From: Alnus glutinosa
Taxonomy: Eukaryota > Streptophyta > Magnoliopsida > Fagales > Betulaceae
Assembly: GCF_958979055.1 (NCBI RefSeq)
Contig: NC_084894.1
Span: 7,632,501-7,696,500 of the forward strand
Length of the DNA stretch: 64,000 nt
Direction of reading: 5' to 3'
Position numbers and translations under genes: made by a program. This document shows positions 37,311 to 49,730 of this stretch, piece by piece (the first letter of the stretch is position 1; every line of letters starts with the position of its first letter). A model generated the notes under the pieces. It saw nothing but the letters and a program-made list of their open reading frames with translations. It ran no database searches and was not told where the DNA came from.

Positions 37311-38600
37311 AAGAGACTCGACTAATGTAGCACAAATTTAGGAATTGAAACGATGGATGAATGGGACAATTCATTTATTTCTACCAACTTCGTGGTTTTT
37401 GACCGGAGTTGGATCAAAACAATCCAAGTATTATTCAACCCTATTGAGAAAATTCAAAAGAAACTTTGTTTTCTCTCAAGAAAACCCTAAGGTATGTTCC
37501 TTTCAAGAAAGATTTTTCAAATTCTTTTATCCTAGCTTGTATGTTTGGACCGACATTAAAAAGGTAGCTTCTATTTACAAAGACGGACGGAAAGGATGGC
37601 CGGTATTAGCCATGGTCCTCTCCCCCTTTTTTGAAAATTATATTTACTATAATATATAAATATCTAAACTTATATATCTGAGCCAAAGTAATTAAGCTTG
37701 GTCCCAGCCAAAAAAAAAAAAAAAAAAAAAAAACTACTGTATAAGATTAATTTTAAGTGTCTTTTTTTTTTTTGCCATAGAAGAGACTCGACTAATGTAG
37801 CACAAATTTAGGAATTGAAACGACGGATGAATGGGACAATTCATTTATTTCTATCAACTTCGTGGTTTGTGACCGGAGTTGGATCAAAACAATCCAAGTA
37901 TTATTCAACCCTATTGAGAAAATTCAAAAGAAACTTTGTTTTCTCTAAAAAAAAAAAACTCTAAGGTATGTTCCTTTCAAGAAAGATTTTTCAAATTCTT
38001 TTATCCTTATATGTTTGGACCGACATTAAAAAGGTAGCTCTATTTACAAAGGCGGACGGAAAGGATGGCCAGTATTAGCCGTGATTCTCTCCCCTTTTTT
38101 TTGAAAATTTTATTTACTATAATATAGAAATATCTAAATTTATATATCTGAGCCAAAATAATTAAGCTTGGTCCCAGCCAAGCCTGAGAAGAGACTCGAC
38201 TAATGTAGCACAAATTTAGGAATTGAAACGACGGATGAATGGGACAATTCATTTATTTCTATCAACTTTGTAGTTTGTGACCGGAGTTGGATCAAAACAA
38301 ACTAAACAATCCAAGTATTATTCAACCATATTGAAAAAATTCAAAATAAACTTTGTTTTCTCTCAAGAAAACTCTAAGGTATGCTCCTGTCAAAAAAGAT
38401 TTTTCAAATTCTTTTATCCTTGTATGTTTGGACCGACATTAAAAAGGTAGCTTCTAGTTACAGAGGCGGACAGAAAGGATGGCCAATATTAGCCATGGTC
38501 CTCTCCCCTTTTTTTGAAAATTTTATTTATTATAATATATTAATATCTAAATCTATATATTTGAGCCAAAATAATTAAGCTAGGTCCCTGCCAAAAACAA
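37311..38600 (+). repeat. Tandem triplication of a ~410-470 bp unit
   Basis: Three copies begin AAGAGACTCGACTAATGTAG at 37311, 37781 and 38189, so the steps are 470 and 408 bp. Each ends near AAGCTTGGTCCCAGCCA or its variant. Divergence is a few percent plus small indels. Copies one and three keep a partial reading frame with VWTDIKKVAS and GWPxLAMVLSPFFEN, and copy two has it broken. I do not recognise this peptide; it may be the relic of a transposon protein. Confidence 0.85.
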
Positions 38601-39098
38601 AGGCTTGACCCTTGGCAGTATTATGACAAAAATAATTTTATTCCCAAAACTTTAACAGCCCAAATCTACTATAAGCAACCCAAGTTTGTCATTAAAAAAT
38701 TAGGTATGGGCAATAGCCTTTAGGAGCAACGTAAAAATTAACACTGCAAGAACAATAACGTAGAAGTGGAAGCGGCACGAGTATGAGAGAATATTGGGTT
38801 CCAATATATTTACAGGTGTTTGAGTTGAAAATTGTAACATATTAAGAAACAATTATTTTGTTTCTTTTCTTTTGTTTATTTTTTGTTAATATTGAATGGA
38901 TATTACTTTTATTAATTTTGTATTAATTCAATCTTCAATGTCAATATATTTTTTATTCATGCTTTAGCCCGGCTATCTATCTTAATATATTTCTCATTTA
39001 TGGTTTAACCCCTCTCGATAATTTTTTTTTTTTGGCTCCGTCTCGAACTACTTATGTGATAGTTTCTAAAGATTAGTGTGACCATCATTTAGCTCTTC

Positions 39099-39140
<42 letters not shown>

Positions 39141-40110
39141 GGATAAAATAATTTGAAAAAATCGAGTGTTTTAATTTCTTTTATTAATAGCATTGATTAA
39201 CTCTTCAAAAAACTTGTTCCATTTGGTTTGTCTGCCCCTATAGTGTAAGTCACATGCCTAAACAGAAGGATTAGACCCATAATGGAAGTAATTGTTGGCG
39301 TATTCTGAAGATCATTGATAACAGACAAATCATGTGTTCTTTACAACTTGTATGATTATGCTCCTTTTTTTTTTTCTTTCTTTTTTCTTTCTACATTCAC
39401 TTTTTTGAAAAAAGTAAAACATCGATCGATCTTCCATATTTTTCGAATTCAGGAGATGTTTAAAGGGAGAGGATTTTATTCAAGAGAAGAATTATGGAGT
39501 CGTCTTCGTGGGACGTACGTTAGGTGAGCTAGCTTTTCACTCAACGATGACATTATTTGATTCTTAGTGTTTAATTGTATTGGAAGTTTAACTTGATCAA
39601 CAATCGTTATCAATTATTAACATCTTCCTTACGGTGGGAGTTTGTGGTGCTTTTCCTTTCTTGTATTGTTGTTGTGTTATTCTTTTCTTTTTGTTTTTTT
39701 CATTAACTAAATTGATGAAGAAGAAGAAGAAAGAAGAGGGGTCGGTGAGGTTATTGAATATAAACTCAAAATCATCTAAGAAGGAGCTCAAATCAATAAT
39801 AGAATAATAAAGGCGAAAGCAAGAGAGAGATAAGAGAACACAAAGAATTACGGGTGGTCTAGTATTAGATACTTACGTTTACCACTACGAATTAGTCCTA
39901 AAAGCTATATTGTGCTCATTGACTTGTTTGTCTACAATACAACGGTTCTTATTTATAGGGTTTAGAGCAAATACAAAGTATGGTAATTAAATCCATTTAT
40001 TTGATTACAATTAACCCGTAAATAGAAAATATTTCAATATCAACCAAAGAAGAAATATACGAAAAATATAATATTTCCATATATTATAACAAAAACAAAT
40101 GCATTTGTAA
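38601..40110. other. Intergenic with (GA)n
   Basis: A GA run at 39102-39137 and T-rich stretches. 39838-39965 looks like promoter/leader-type DNA of some element, but nothing could be bounded. Confidence 0.35.
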
Positions 40111-40272
40111 AAAGAGAAATGATTCTTGCACATCTCTTGTACATTTTTATTTTTTTATTTTTATCTACCTTTGGATTTATGGGACCCACATTAGGCCCCA
40201 CAAATTCAATAGTGAATTTGAAACTTGATTGTATGTAGATATACAAAAAATGTGAAAGAATCATTTCTCTTT
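40111..40272. mobile_element. MITE with AAAGAGAAATGATTCT termini
   Basis: AAAGAGAAATGATTCTTGCAC at the left and GTGAAAGAATCATTTCTCTTT at the right are inverted repeats with a single internal mismatch. The core (GGGACCCACATTAGGCCCCA then CAAATTCAATAGTGAA) recurs in degenerate form near 60690-60825 and 60848-60985, so it is a dispersed family. Confidence 0.7.
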
Positions 40273-40728
40273 AAAAATGTTTGCGGTACGCACTATAACT
40301 TTTATTACAGTCTCTTTACAAACTCACATGACAGTCTAATATTATTTGAGAATGAGTGTAACTTGAACTACTACGTAGAAGTTTACAATTTAGTGAGTAT
40401 CATTTTGACTACCACTTCGGTTTGTAAACGTGGTTGGTTTGTACCAAGTGGCAGTTCATTTTAGTGGCTGATGTAGTACTGCTACGTCAATTTGTAAGAG
40501 ACTTATAATAAAAGTCGTAATATCCTTGACAACACTTAACTTATTTTATATTAGAAATGTTATATGCCACACTACTATCTCATTATACTGACGTGATACT
40601 GTCAATTTATTCCTACATCAGCTATTGTTAAGAGGGAAAAAAAAAAATTAATAGTAGACTGACAATGTCGCGTCAGTATAATGCAATAATGCAGGGTTGG
40701 ATCACATGGCATTTTGAACAACCATAGG

Positions 40729-41449
40729 TGTAACACCTCGGTCCCATATTGAGAAGAGATGAATAGCTCACATAGAGTGAGCGGTTTATAAAGATACTCA
40801 TTGGTGCTAAGTCTCACATTGCCTTGTTACTAGGTGAAACTGGCCTTTATAAGAGATTATAGGAAAGCTTAAAATCGACTAATCATTTTGGGGTGATAGC
40901 GTAGATGTAGCTAGCGCTTTTCTCTGGGTCATTACAGATAGTCATATCTACGCTTTCACCTATTAGAACTCATCAGTTAAGCATGCTTCTGCGAGAGTAA
41001 TACCAGGATGGGCTCCTGAGAAGTCTGATTTAGGGGAGCCAAAAACAGATAATATTGTGTAATTGGGGGTATATCATTATAAATGGTATCAGAACCATTG
41101 CTTAGCCTGAGATAGGGGAGCGTGCATAAGTCCATGAGGGTTATTAGCGGGCACCTGCTGAGACGCCAAGAATTGGGTGATTCCATGAGGGTCGTCAACA
41201 GGGACACTGGATCCCAAGAGGGGGTGATTGTGACGGTCCACACCACCTGGAAATAGAGTATGCTTATAGGTATAAACACATCGTTTTTGACACAACGCGT
41301 TTTAAAGTTGTGATGACCATAAATCTATCAGAACTTTACAGTTAAGTGTGCTTTTGCCTGAGTAATACCAGGATGGATGACTTCTTGTGAAGTTTTATTT
41401 GGAGAAAAAAAAAACGGACAATATTGTGTTATTGTGGTGAACCGTTAAA
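40729..41449 (+). mobile_element. Cassandra TRIM retrotransposon with 5S-bearing LTRs
   Basis: The left LTR (40729 to about 41081) starts TGTAACACC. It is followed by TGGTATCAGAACC (41084-41096), the usual initiator-Met tRNA primer-binding site. A short non-coding interior leads to a purine tract (AAGAGGGGGTGATTG) and a shorter right LTR (41229-41449) starting TGTGACGG. ATAGG flanks both sides (40724-40728, 41450-41454). Both LTRs contain 5S rRNA-like sequence. This layout, LTRs plus primer site with no protein and 5S rRNA in the LTR, is that of Cassandra elements. The LTRs are diverged and the right one carries deletions, so it is old. Confidence 0.85.
40964..41030 (+). promoter_or_regulatory. 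5S rRNA-derived domain of the left Cassandra LTR
   Basis: TTAGAACTCATCAGTTAAGC followed by GCGAGAGTAATACCAGGATG corresponds to the 3' half of 5S rRNA, including the internal Pol III box C region. The matching domain in the right LTR lies at about 41324-41392. Substitutions in both copies make promoter activity uncertain. Confidence 0.75.
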
Positions 41450-41454
41450 ATAGG

Positions 41455-43249
41455 CCTGTTAAAACCTTTTTAATTAAAAAGAATTTTGGCAGGGCTACCA
41501 CCTATGCTTTACTTTTGGGCATCGCATTGAGTGCATGTTTCCTTCTTCCAAGATTCAAAAGTTCTCTTAATAAATCAAATTTCTGAATGGAACAACATGC
41601 ATGTTCTTTTTAAATAAAAGTAGTGAATTATCAAAGTTAACCCTCAAAAGCTGTAAAGTTAAAATTGCAAATGTCCTCTTTATAAGGATGATTTAGGAAA
41701 ATAAAAACATTTTATATTTGAATTTTTAAATGAGATAGATTTTGAAATATTTTCCAAAATATAAATAATGGGTTTTCAACCGGAGATGGACAGTTTTTTT
41801 TTTTTTTTTTGAAAAATAATAATTTATCCATTCATAGTATGAGACTATATGTTTTTCTCGATCTACTTATTAAGTGTATGAGTAATGCAACATACTATAC
41901 CTCTATTTCACTGAACTGATATGACAGTGCTTAGCAATCATTGTTAAAAGAAAAAAAAATTTATAAAGAATGATGTGACCGTTCTTATCAGATCAGTAGA
42001 ATAAGGAGGATGAGAGTTTAATATTTAGCATAACTCTAATTATATAATTATGCAACTAAAAATTATGAACGCCATAGTAAAGTACTATTTCATAAATCAC
42101 ATATAGATGAAGTATTTTGTTAAAAAAAAAAATATTCATTCATGTTTAACCAAGTAATTCTAGACGTCATACATGTCTCTCTTATATTCTTTTAATAATA
42201 ATGTGGCTTTTAAAATTATCATTTGATCAAAATTCAATAATGATCAATCACAAATCTAATACTAATTTTAAAAGCATTGATAGACAATAACGAAACGAAA
42301 CTCAATTGAATAAAACATTGATTTCTAAACTTCATATTGGTAAACTGAAATTGTCATATATTACAAGTAGGTTAAATGTAATTTTTACAGTTTCCTCTTA
42401 TTGATGTGGACGTCTAAACTAGTTGAATAGAATCACAATGAAGTATATATAGAGTTTAGGTTGTTATCTATTTCAGACACATTTTAACCAATGATTGGTA
42501 ATTATAAGTGAAAAGAAGTGAAATTAAGACGAAAGAGAAGTTACCATGATAAGGATTTGTAATTTTTTAACTGTCTAGATTTAATTCTAAAATTTTTATG
42601 AGAAAAAGAGATTGAAATTAAATCTAGATAGTTGGAATGTTAGTTTTTTACGGCACATAAGCCAAATTTCTATGAGATAACGAAACAATTTTATGGTCTG
42701 CTTAAGAGAAATCAAAGTGTAGAAAATAAATAAGAGTTCAAGCCTTTACTTCATAGTTTATTATTTATTTCACTTAACGTGTTAGGATTCACTTGTTGAT
42801 AAGAAGTTTCAACCTACATATGATGCAGAGTATTAAAATATTAATTTAAATGGTACCGTTTCTTATAATCTTAAACTCGTAGGATAATTGATGATTTAAC
42901 TTATATTATTTTAATAAAAAAATTAATTGAGTCTATAGGCTTCAAAAATGTTTCTTCCTTTCATCTTTCTAAACTCTCTTTACTTTTGAATAGAAAAATG
43001 AGATTCTTGTTTTACAGTCAATAAAAATATTCTTGAATCTCATTAATTCCATAAATCTTAAAAAGTGAACCTTAAAAAGATTTTCCTGTGGTTGCAATTG
43101 AAAAATAGTGAGATTTCTTTTTGGTTAATTTAAAAATTGCTTCTCTCTCAACTTATCTAAATAAATAAGTCACAAAATGTGAATGAACATTTAAGATCAT
43201 CACATACATTCCATGACTTCTAATCAATGAATCCTAACCAAAAATAAAA
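41455..43249. other. Intergenic, AT-rich
   Basis: No gene supported. A MITE-like inverted pair lies near 41885-42035, and a degenerate copy of the 37058-type MITE near 42195-42275. Confidence 0.4.
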
Positions 43250-44229
43250 GGGATAATTGCACCGGAGGTCCCTGTGGTATACCATAATTATTTTTCACTC
43301 CCTATGGTTTAAAAAGTTCACTGGAGGTCCTCGTGATATGCAATAATTACAAATCGATCCCTGGCGTCAAATTCTGTTAAAATTTTTAACAGATTCCGTC
43401 AAATGCCACGTCAGCGCCACGTGTCGCCAATAAGATGGCGACACGTGTCTATCGTAATAAAAAATATAAATTTATTAAAAAATAAATAAAAATACTTATT
43501 TTTTTATAAAAAAAATTCAAAAAAAAAAAACAAAAAAAAAAAAAAGCTGAAGGGGTGGCCCAGCCACCCCTTTGGGGGTGGCCTGGCCGCCCCCAGCCAT
43601 TGGGGGTGGCCGCGCGCCACCCCCAGTGGCTGCAGGGGGTGGCGCGCGGCCACCCCCAAGGACCAGGGGGTGGCCGCGCGCCACCCCAGGTGGCCTCTGG
43701 GGGTGGTGCGCGGCCACCCCCAGTGGCCGGGGGTGGCCATCGGGCCACCCTTAGAAGATCTAGGGGTGGCCCGAAGGCCACCCCCAATGGCCTGGGGGTG
43801 GCCGCGCGCCACCCCCGGCCACTGGGGGTGGCCGCGCGCCACCGCCGGCGGCCTCTGGGGGTGGCGCGCGGCCACCCCCATGGGCTGTTGGTGGCCTGGC
43901 CACCCCTTTCCCATTTTTGTTTTTTTCTTTTTTTTTTTTTGTTTTTTGTTTTTTTTTTAAAAAAAATAAGTATTTTTTATTTATTTTTTAATAAATTTAT
44001 ATTATTTTATTAAAATTAGACATGTCAGCGCCACGTGTCACCAATAAGATGACGACACGTGGCGCTGGCGTGGCATTTGACGGAATCTGTTAAAAATTTT
44101 AACAGAATTTGACGCCAGGGATCGATTTGTAATTATTGCATATCACGAGGACCTCCAGTGAACTTTTTAAACCATAGGGAGTGAAAAATAATTATGGTAT
44201 ACCACAGGGACCTCCGGTGCAATTATCCC
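43250..44229. mobile_element. MULE-type long-TIR element with GC-rich palindromic core
   Basis: GGGATAATTGCACCGGAGG opens the element and its reverse complement closes it. The inverted arms run about 290-310 bp each (43250 to about 43550, and about 43915 to 44229). Identical nine-base flanks AAAATAAAA lie at 43241-43249 and 44230-44238; a nine-base duplication is characteristic of Mutator-like elements. The core is a tandem series of imperfect palindromes around GGGGTGGCCGCGCGCCACCC, open in several frames on both strands. No transposase is present, so it is a non-autonomous MULE. Confidence 0.85.
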
Positions 44230-44238
44230 AAAATAAAA

Positions 44239-46050
44239 ATAGTTCTACCATATAATCGTTAAACCAAACAGGGCCTTAAAAAAAAAAAAAAAAAAAAAAA
44301 AAGTCTGACTTGGTTATATACCTGATGACGTGTACGAAATCCATCATTCCACATAGAGCAGCATTTTGTATGGGACCCCTTGTAGTCTACCTACGATGAC
44401 TCCAAGTCTCCAAAAAAAAAAAAAGAAATAAGAAAATAAAATAAAATAAAATAAAAAAATCTCATTTCCTTTCCGCCATTTAGGAGAGAAGGGAAGAGGA
44501 AAGAAACAGTACACGGAGCTGTAGTTGCAGCAGTGAGTCTCTGATATTTCTCGTGATTTGCATTTCAACCTTTTTCCCTCTCTCTCTCTCTCTCTCCTCA
44601 TTCACTTCCTTCAACCTCTAAAACCATACCCACACCAAAAGCCCAAAAAGCGACTCTCTCTCTCTCTCTCTCTCTCTCCCTCTGTGGGTGTTGGAGAAAC
44701 GGAACCCTAGGTTCTCTGGCCTTGACGCCGCGCCTCTCTCTCCGTTAAAAAAGGGGCGTCTTTTTGGCGTTCTTTGTAGCTGGTTAGCAATCAGTCGGTG
44801 TTTCGCGGGACCACTCTGATCTTCTTTCAGGTCTGCTTTACTTTTTCTCTGTGACTTCAAAAGTCTGTGTTTTGTTGTTGTTGTTGTTGTTGTTTTTCTT
44901 TTTTGAAATCTCTTTAATTCGATGCTGATGCATACTGAGAGTTGAGTTTATGAGGTGGCACATGCGTATGATCATATGATTTTTCTTTTTTCTTTCACGA
45001 ACTTCATTTTTTTTTTTAATTTTTGTTTTCATTTTCAGCTTTAATTGTTAGTGTAATTAACTCTGGATTGTTTTTTATTATTATCATTTGCATTCTTCAT
45101 AATTTTCTTGTGGCAGTTAGAAATGTTCGTAATTACTTTTTTGTTGTGTAAAGAGCGGATTTTTAGGTAGTGTTAGAAAATAGAAAAAAGGATTAAGTGG
45201 ATCCATTATCATTTAGTTGATCCTGAGTTATGGTTTGGCTCGTGAAATTTTCGCCCTTTTTTTGGGCGAATTATTTGCGGAGAAAGATCTATATGAAACT
45301 CCCTAGTTTGTGAACAGCCAGTATCAACCACTCTGTGTGCATTGAAAGCTAGAGGCAAATTCATCCCAAAAAAGAAAAGAAAAGCTAGAGACAAGAACAC
45401 AGATGCTTGAGCCGATTATCCTCAATTTGTGATATCGAACTTAACACATTAAATTTTTCTTGAATTTTTGAGCTTGTTTGAAAAGAGAATTTTGAGAATT
45501 GTTATGGCTTTGTGAATGGTCCTTGGATCAAATGGCATGTCTTCCCTCTACTGAAATAAGGGCTAGGGGGTAAGGTCACAGTTTCAATCCTACACTGGTT
45601 CATAATCTGTGTTTGCCTATAGAAAAGATTGTTATAATTTTATGATAGCTTCTGCACTTTAGATTTCACATTTTTTTTCATGTTTTCCAAAGTGTCACGC
45701 TGGAAGATTTTGTAAATGAAAATCAAAATTGAGTCTTTAGCTTTGGTTATATATAATAGACTTTTTAGCCCTTTGTGGAAGGCAAAGTATGCATTTATAT
45801 TAATGTTAAGAGATAATTTTAAGGCATGTACTTATCTGAGATGTTGCAATCATGACAGATTGGATGCTTCATTTTTAGCGAGGAGACTTTAACGACCCAT
45901 TCGAATCTGCAAATCACTATGATTGAAGGAAGATTCAGAGTTTATGTGGCTTGTTTTCTAGTTTCTGTGTTCGTCCATATGCGAAATTCTTCTCTAGAAT
46001 TGGGTTAGATTTCATTTGCAAAGCTGTATCAATCTTTTGTGGAATTTTGG
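44239..46050 (+). other. Upstream flank and probable 5' UTR of the KIPK-like gene
   Basis: A poly-A run (44277-44302) is followed by pyrimidine-rich leader-like DNA with CT runs at 44578-44596 and 44655-44678. TTTCAG|GTCTGC near 44830 could be a donor and CATGACAG near 45858 or TTTCTAG near 45960 an acceptor, so a leader intron is plausible. The CDS frame is closed by TAG at 46006-46008. Confidence 0.5.
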
Positions 46051-49000
46051 ATGAATCCAGCCAAGATGGAAACCCTACCCAGTACTAGTGAAATTGTTGA
46101 ATCAACAGAAGAATCAGATTCTCAATCAAAAGTGAATAAGGAAAAAGGAAAGCAATGTATGCCAGAATCAGGAAATAAGTATTCTATAGAGGATGACATA
46201 AATCGCCTTTTCCAGGCAATCGACATCAGAACTAAAGCTAGAAGATCAGGTCAGTTGCATGAAATTGGTAAAGACCCTTTGAGAAAGAGTGCTCAGAAAA
46301 GGCCAATGAGAGTTAGTTCATCTCATGCAACGGGAATTGGAATATCAGAGCCCGTGAGTTTGAAGCAAGCCCTAAGAGGACTGTGCATCTCGCAGGCATC
46401 AGAGATGGCTGCCATGAAACGATTATCTAAGCCAGCCAGTTCGCCAGGGGGGTCAGAAGCGGGAACTATCAAAAGGTTGTATAGGGCAGTGGTTGTTGAG
46501 GCAAATGGATCTGGTACTCCATCCAGAGCAGGTAAGGGGAATTTGATGGAAATCTCTCTTGTACCAGAAGAAAGCACATCAAAATTTTCTGATATGATGC
46601 CTGAATCCATGCAAGCACCTGAGGCAGAGTTATCAAACGCAAGGTCTCATCCTTCTATTCCTTTGGCTGATAAAATGATGCCAGAGGCAATGATGACTAG
46701 ATTAGCATCACAAGGTCAGATTGTACCTTTGCAGACAGAGGTTGGGAGTGAAATTTTGAAGGCAGAGGTTGGAAAACTGAAAGCTGCAGATTCTTCAATC
46801 ACTCATGGTAGCCAGAATGTTCAGGAGGTGGATGCAGCTGCTCCCACCTCGATAGAAGTTCCAAGCAAAACTCCAATGCCTGATGAGAGACAGAAAGGTA
46901 AGTTGCATTCTCTGAGTTCCATAGCTAGCTTCAGCAGTGCTAGTAAGATTAGCAAATGGACTAGCAATAGTCCAAATTTAATGAAGCCAGTCTTCGGGAA
47001 CAAGACCTCTGTTAAGAAGAAAATAAAACAGGATTCAAGTTCTGCCTCAAGCAGTTTCAATCCATGTAATGAAAAACTTGATAATGATTCGGTTCCTAGT
47101 ACGAGTAATTTGGACAACCAGACACAAACTTGTACTATAGAGCATGATAGGAAACAAAATGAGAAAGCTTCTCCAGCGTCCAGCAGTACGAATCTTAGCA
47201 TTGAAGTCAATTCAAGTACTCTGGACACGGGCTCAAGCAAACTTGGTTCTGGTTTGAATTGCATCAATAGAAGTAAATCTTTAGTGACAAAAGCTGATGA
47301 GAGATCAAGGTCTAGAGAAAAGGGTGAGTTCTCTCAGAGCTCAAAAAGTAGCATCGGTGACTACAGCAGTAGCACAACCAATAGTGAGGAGAGCAATGTA
47401 TGTGGGTCTAGTCGCAGTGGCAAAAGGCCTCACATGTCAAAAGACTTGAGATGGGAAGCCATCCACTGTGTTCAGAAACAGCAAGGAAGCTTGAGTTTGA
47501 GGCACTTCAAGCTGCTCCGAAGGCTTGGCTGTGGGGACATTGGAACTGTTTATCTTTCTGAGCTAACTGGTACAAACTGCCTATTTGCTTTGAAGGTGAT
47601 GGATAATGAGTTTTTGGCAAGCAGGAAAAAAATGCCCAGGGCCCAAACTGAAAAAGAGATACTGCAAATGCTGGATCATCCTTTTCTTCCTACGCTTTAT
47701 GCCCATTTTGCAACAGATAAGCTGTCATGCTTGGTTATGGAGTATTGTCCAGGTGGAGATTTGCATGTGCTGCGGCAGAAGCAACCAAGTAGGAGTTTCT
47801 CTGAACTAGCAGCCAGGTAGTGTCTCTTATTAAGGTTCAGGTTTGAAAATTTGTGCATGGATTTTTTGCTTAATAATGTTATGAACTTGATAATGACCTG
47901 TGCGTATATAATATAGTCCTGCGATACATAGTTTATTTATGAGTGATGTGGTCATTTTCTGTGTCTCTTAAAAACATTTTCCCAATTTTTTATCCAGTAT
48001 ACCACTTTGCTATGTGTTTATGCACACACATTTAGGTTCAAGTGACGCCTGATTGATTTTAACAAAAGCTACTTCCCTAAATAACTTTTCATTACAATAA
48101 TATTTTGTTAAAATCAAGGTGACAGGACATAGAAAACCATCTTATCCACAAAGTGTTCAAAATATAAGTCTTTTACACTCCTTTTGCAGAGTTTTTTGTA
48201 TTCCTAAATATACCACACAAATAAATTTATGAATTTAATAATAAAAGGAAATGGGGTCATAATCCCTGTATTTTTTTTCATTTTGACTTTAAGACCCCAG
48301 TTTTCAATTTGATAGATTCAAGACCCAAGTTTGAGCCTGTTTTAAATTTGAGACTTTTATCAGTCTTTCCATCAAATTGATAATGGAAATTGTTGTGAAA
48401 TTACAATTATGTCCCTCAAATAATATATATATTTTAAATAAAAAAACTAAGCCGGTGGAGGCTATTGGGTGGCTCCAGGAATTACCTTAAGTCTATGGCT
48501 GACCTTGAGTGTCAGGGCACTTAGCCCGTGCTTACTAGGTAAAAGTTTGATTCCTACCAACTTACATATGACACTGATTCCTTGGTTTCCCTTACTAAGA
48601 AGTATAGATTGGATTCATGTCTTGTTAATTGGAGTAGGAATCAGGTGTCTGGCGAAGTGGCGAGGATGGATCCTGTGTCAACTGAGTGTGTGTTGTTTAT
48701 TTTTGGTTGTTATGCAAAAAACGTGCTGGACTCTTCATGATAATCATAGATTACATGAAGGAGAGAAATTACTTACATGCAAGTAATAAAAGATTAAGTG
48801 AATTTGCTACATCATCTGTCATTCACAACATAATTGTTCCTTGGTCCTTCAAATCTCTAGAATAATTCAAGCCAACGCATTTGCAGGTTTTATGTTGCTG
48901 AAGTCCTCCTCGCACTGGAGTATTTACACATGCTTGGAGTTGTTTATAGAGACTTGAAACCAGAAAATATCCTGGTCCGAGAAGATGGTCACATCATGCT

Positions 49001-49730
49001 CTCAGATTTTGACTTGTCTCTCAGATGTTCTGTCAATCCAATGGTGCTTAAATCGTCTTCTCCGACTGTGGAGCCCGAAAAAAAGATGTCGAGTCCATGT
49101 ACTGAATCTAGCTGCATTGACCCTTTCTGCCTCCAACCTTCCTGGCAAGTCCCATGCTTCACTCCTAGACTTATAACTGCTGCAGCAAAAGCTCGGAAGG
49201 TAAAAGCTGATCTAGCTGCCCAGGTGAGCCCATTGCCGCAGCTTGTCGTGGAGCCAACAAGCGCCCGATCAAACTCCTTTGTTGGAACCCATGAATACCT
49301 TGCTCCTGAGATCATCAAAGGTGAGGGTCATGGGAATGCGGTTGATTGGTGGACGTTTGGAATATTTCTATTCGAGCTCTTGTATGGTAAGACACCCTTC
49401 AAGGGTTCAGGAAATGAGGAGACATTATCTAATGTAGTGTCACGAAGCCTCAAGTTCCCAAATAGCCACCTTGTTAGTTTTCACGCAAGAGATTTGATCA
49501 GAGGGCTGCTAGTAAAGGATCCTGAAAATCGGTTAGGATCGGTGAAAGGCGCTGCAGAGATCAAGCAGCACCCTTTCTTTGAAGGCCTTAATTGGGCTCT
49601 GATACGGTGCGCGGTACCACCAGAACTGCCGAAGCCCTCTGATGTTGAAACTGCACAGAAAAAGGAGGGCACCAAGTGTAATGAGCTGGAGGCTACAGGA
49701 GGAGAGTATGTGGAGTTTGAGCTATTCTAG
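46051..49730 (+). CDS. AGC VIII protein kinase, KIPK-like
   Basis: Two exons, 46051-47816 and 48887-49730, joined through an AG|G arginine codon, encode 869 aa. The ATG at 46051 is the first after an in-frame stop. A long, mostly disordered Ser-rich N-terminal half (1 to about 470) includes the KIPK-family block [20 protein letters not shown]. The kinase domain starts near 485: [11 protein letters not shown] (492-502), Lys515, YRDLKPEN (609-616), DFD (629-631), an insertion of about 85 residues, [12 protein letters not shown] (719-730), [15 protein letters not shown]. It ends YVEFELF, an intact aromatic C-terminal motif. KIPK kinases bind a kinesin-like calmodulin-binding protein and are linked to growth control; this is family knowledge. 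The same intron position as in the kinase at 14706-17981 shows common descent. The 1,070-bp intron has no recognised gene. Confidence 0.93.

Noticed and set aside
43504..44013. Long overlapping frames on both strands rich in Gly, Pro, Arg and His
   Set aside because: They arise from the GC-rich palindromic core of the MULE-type element and are open on both strands by composition.
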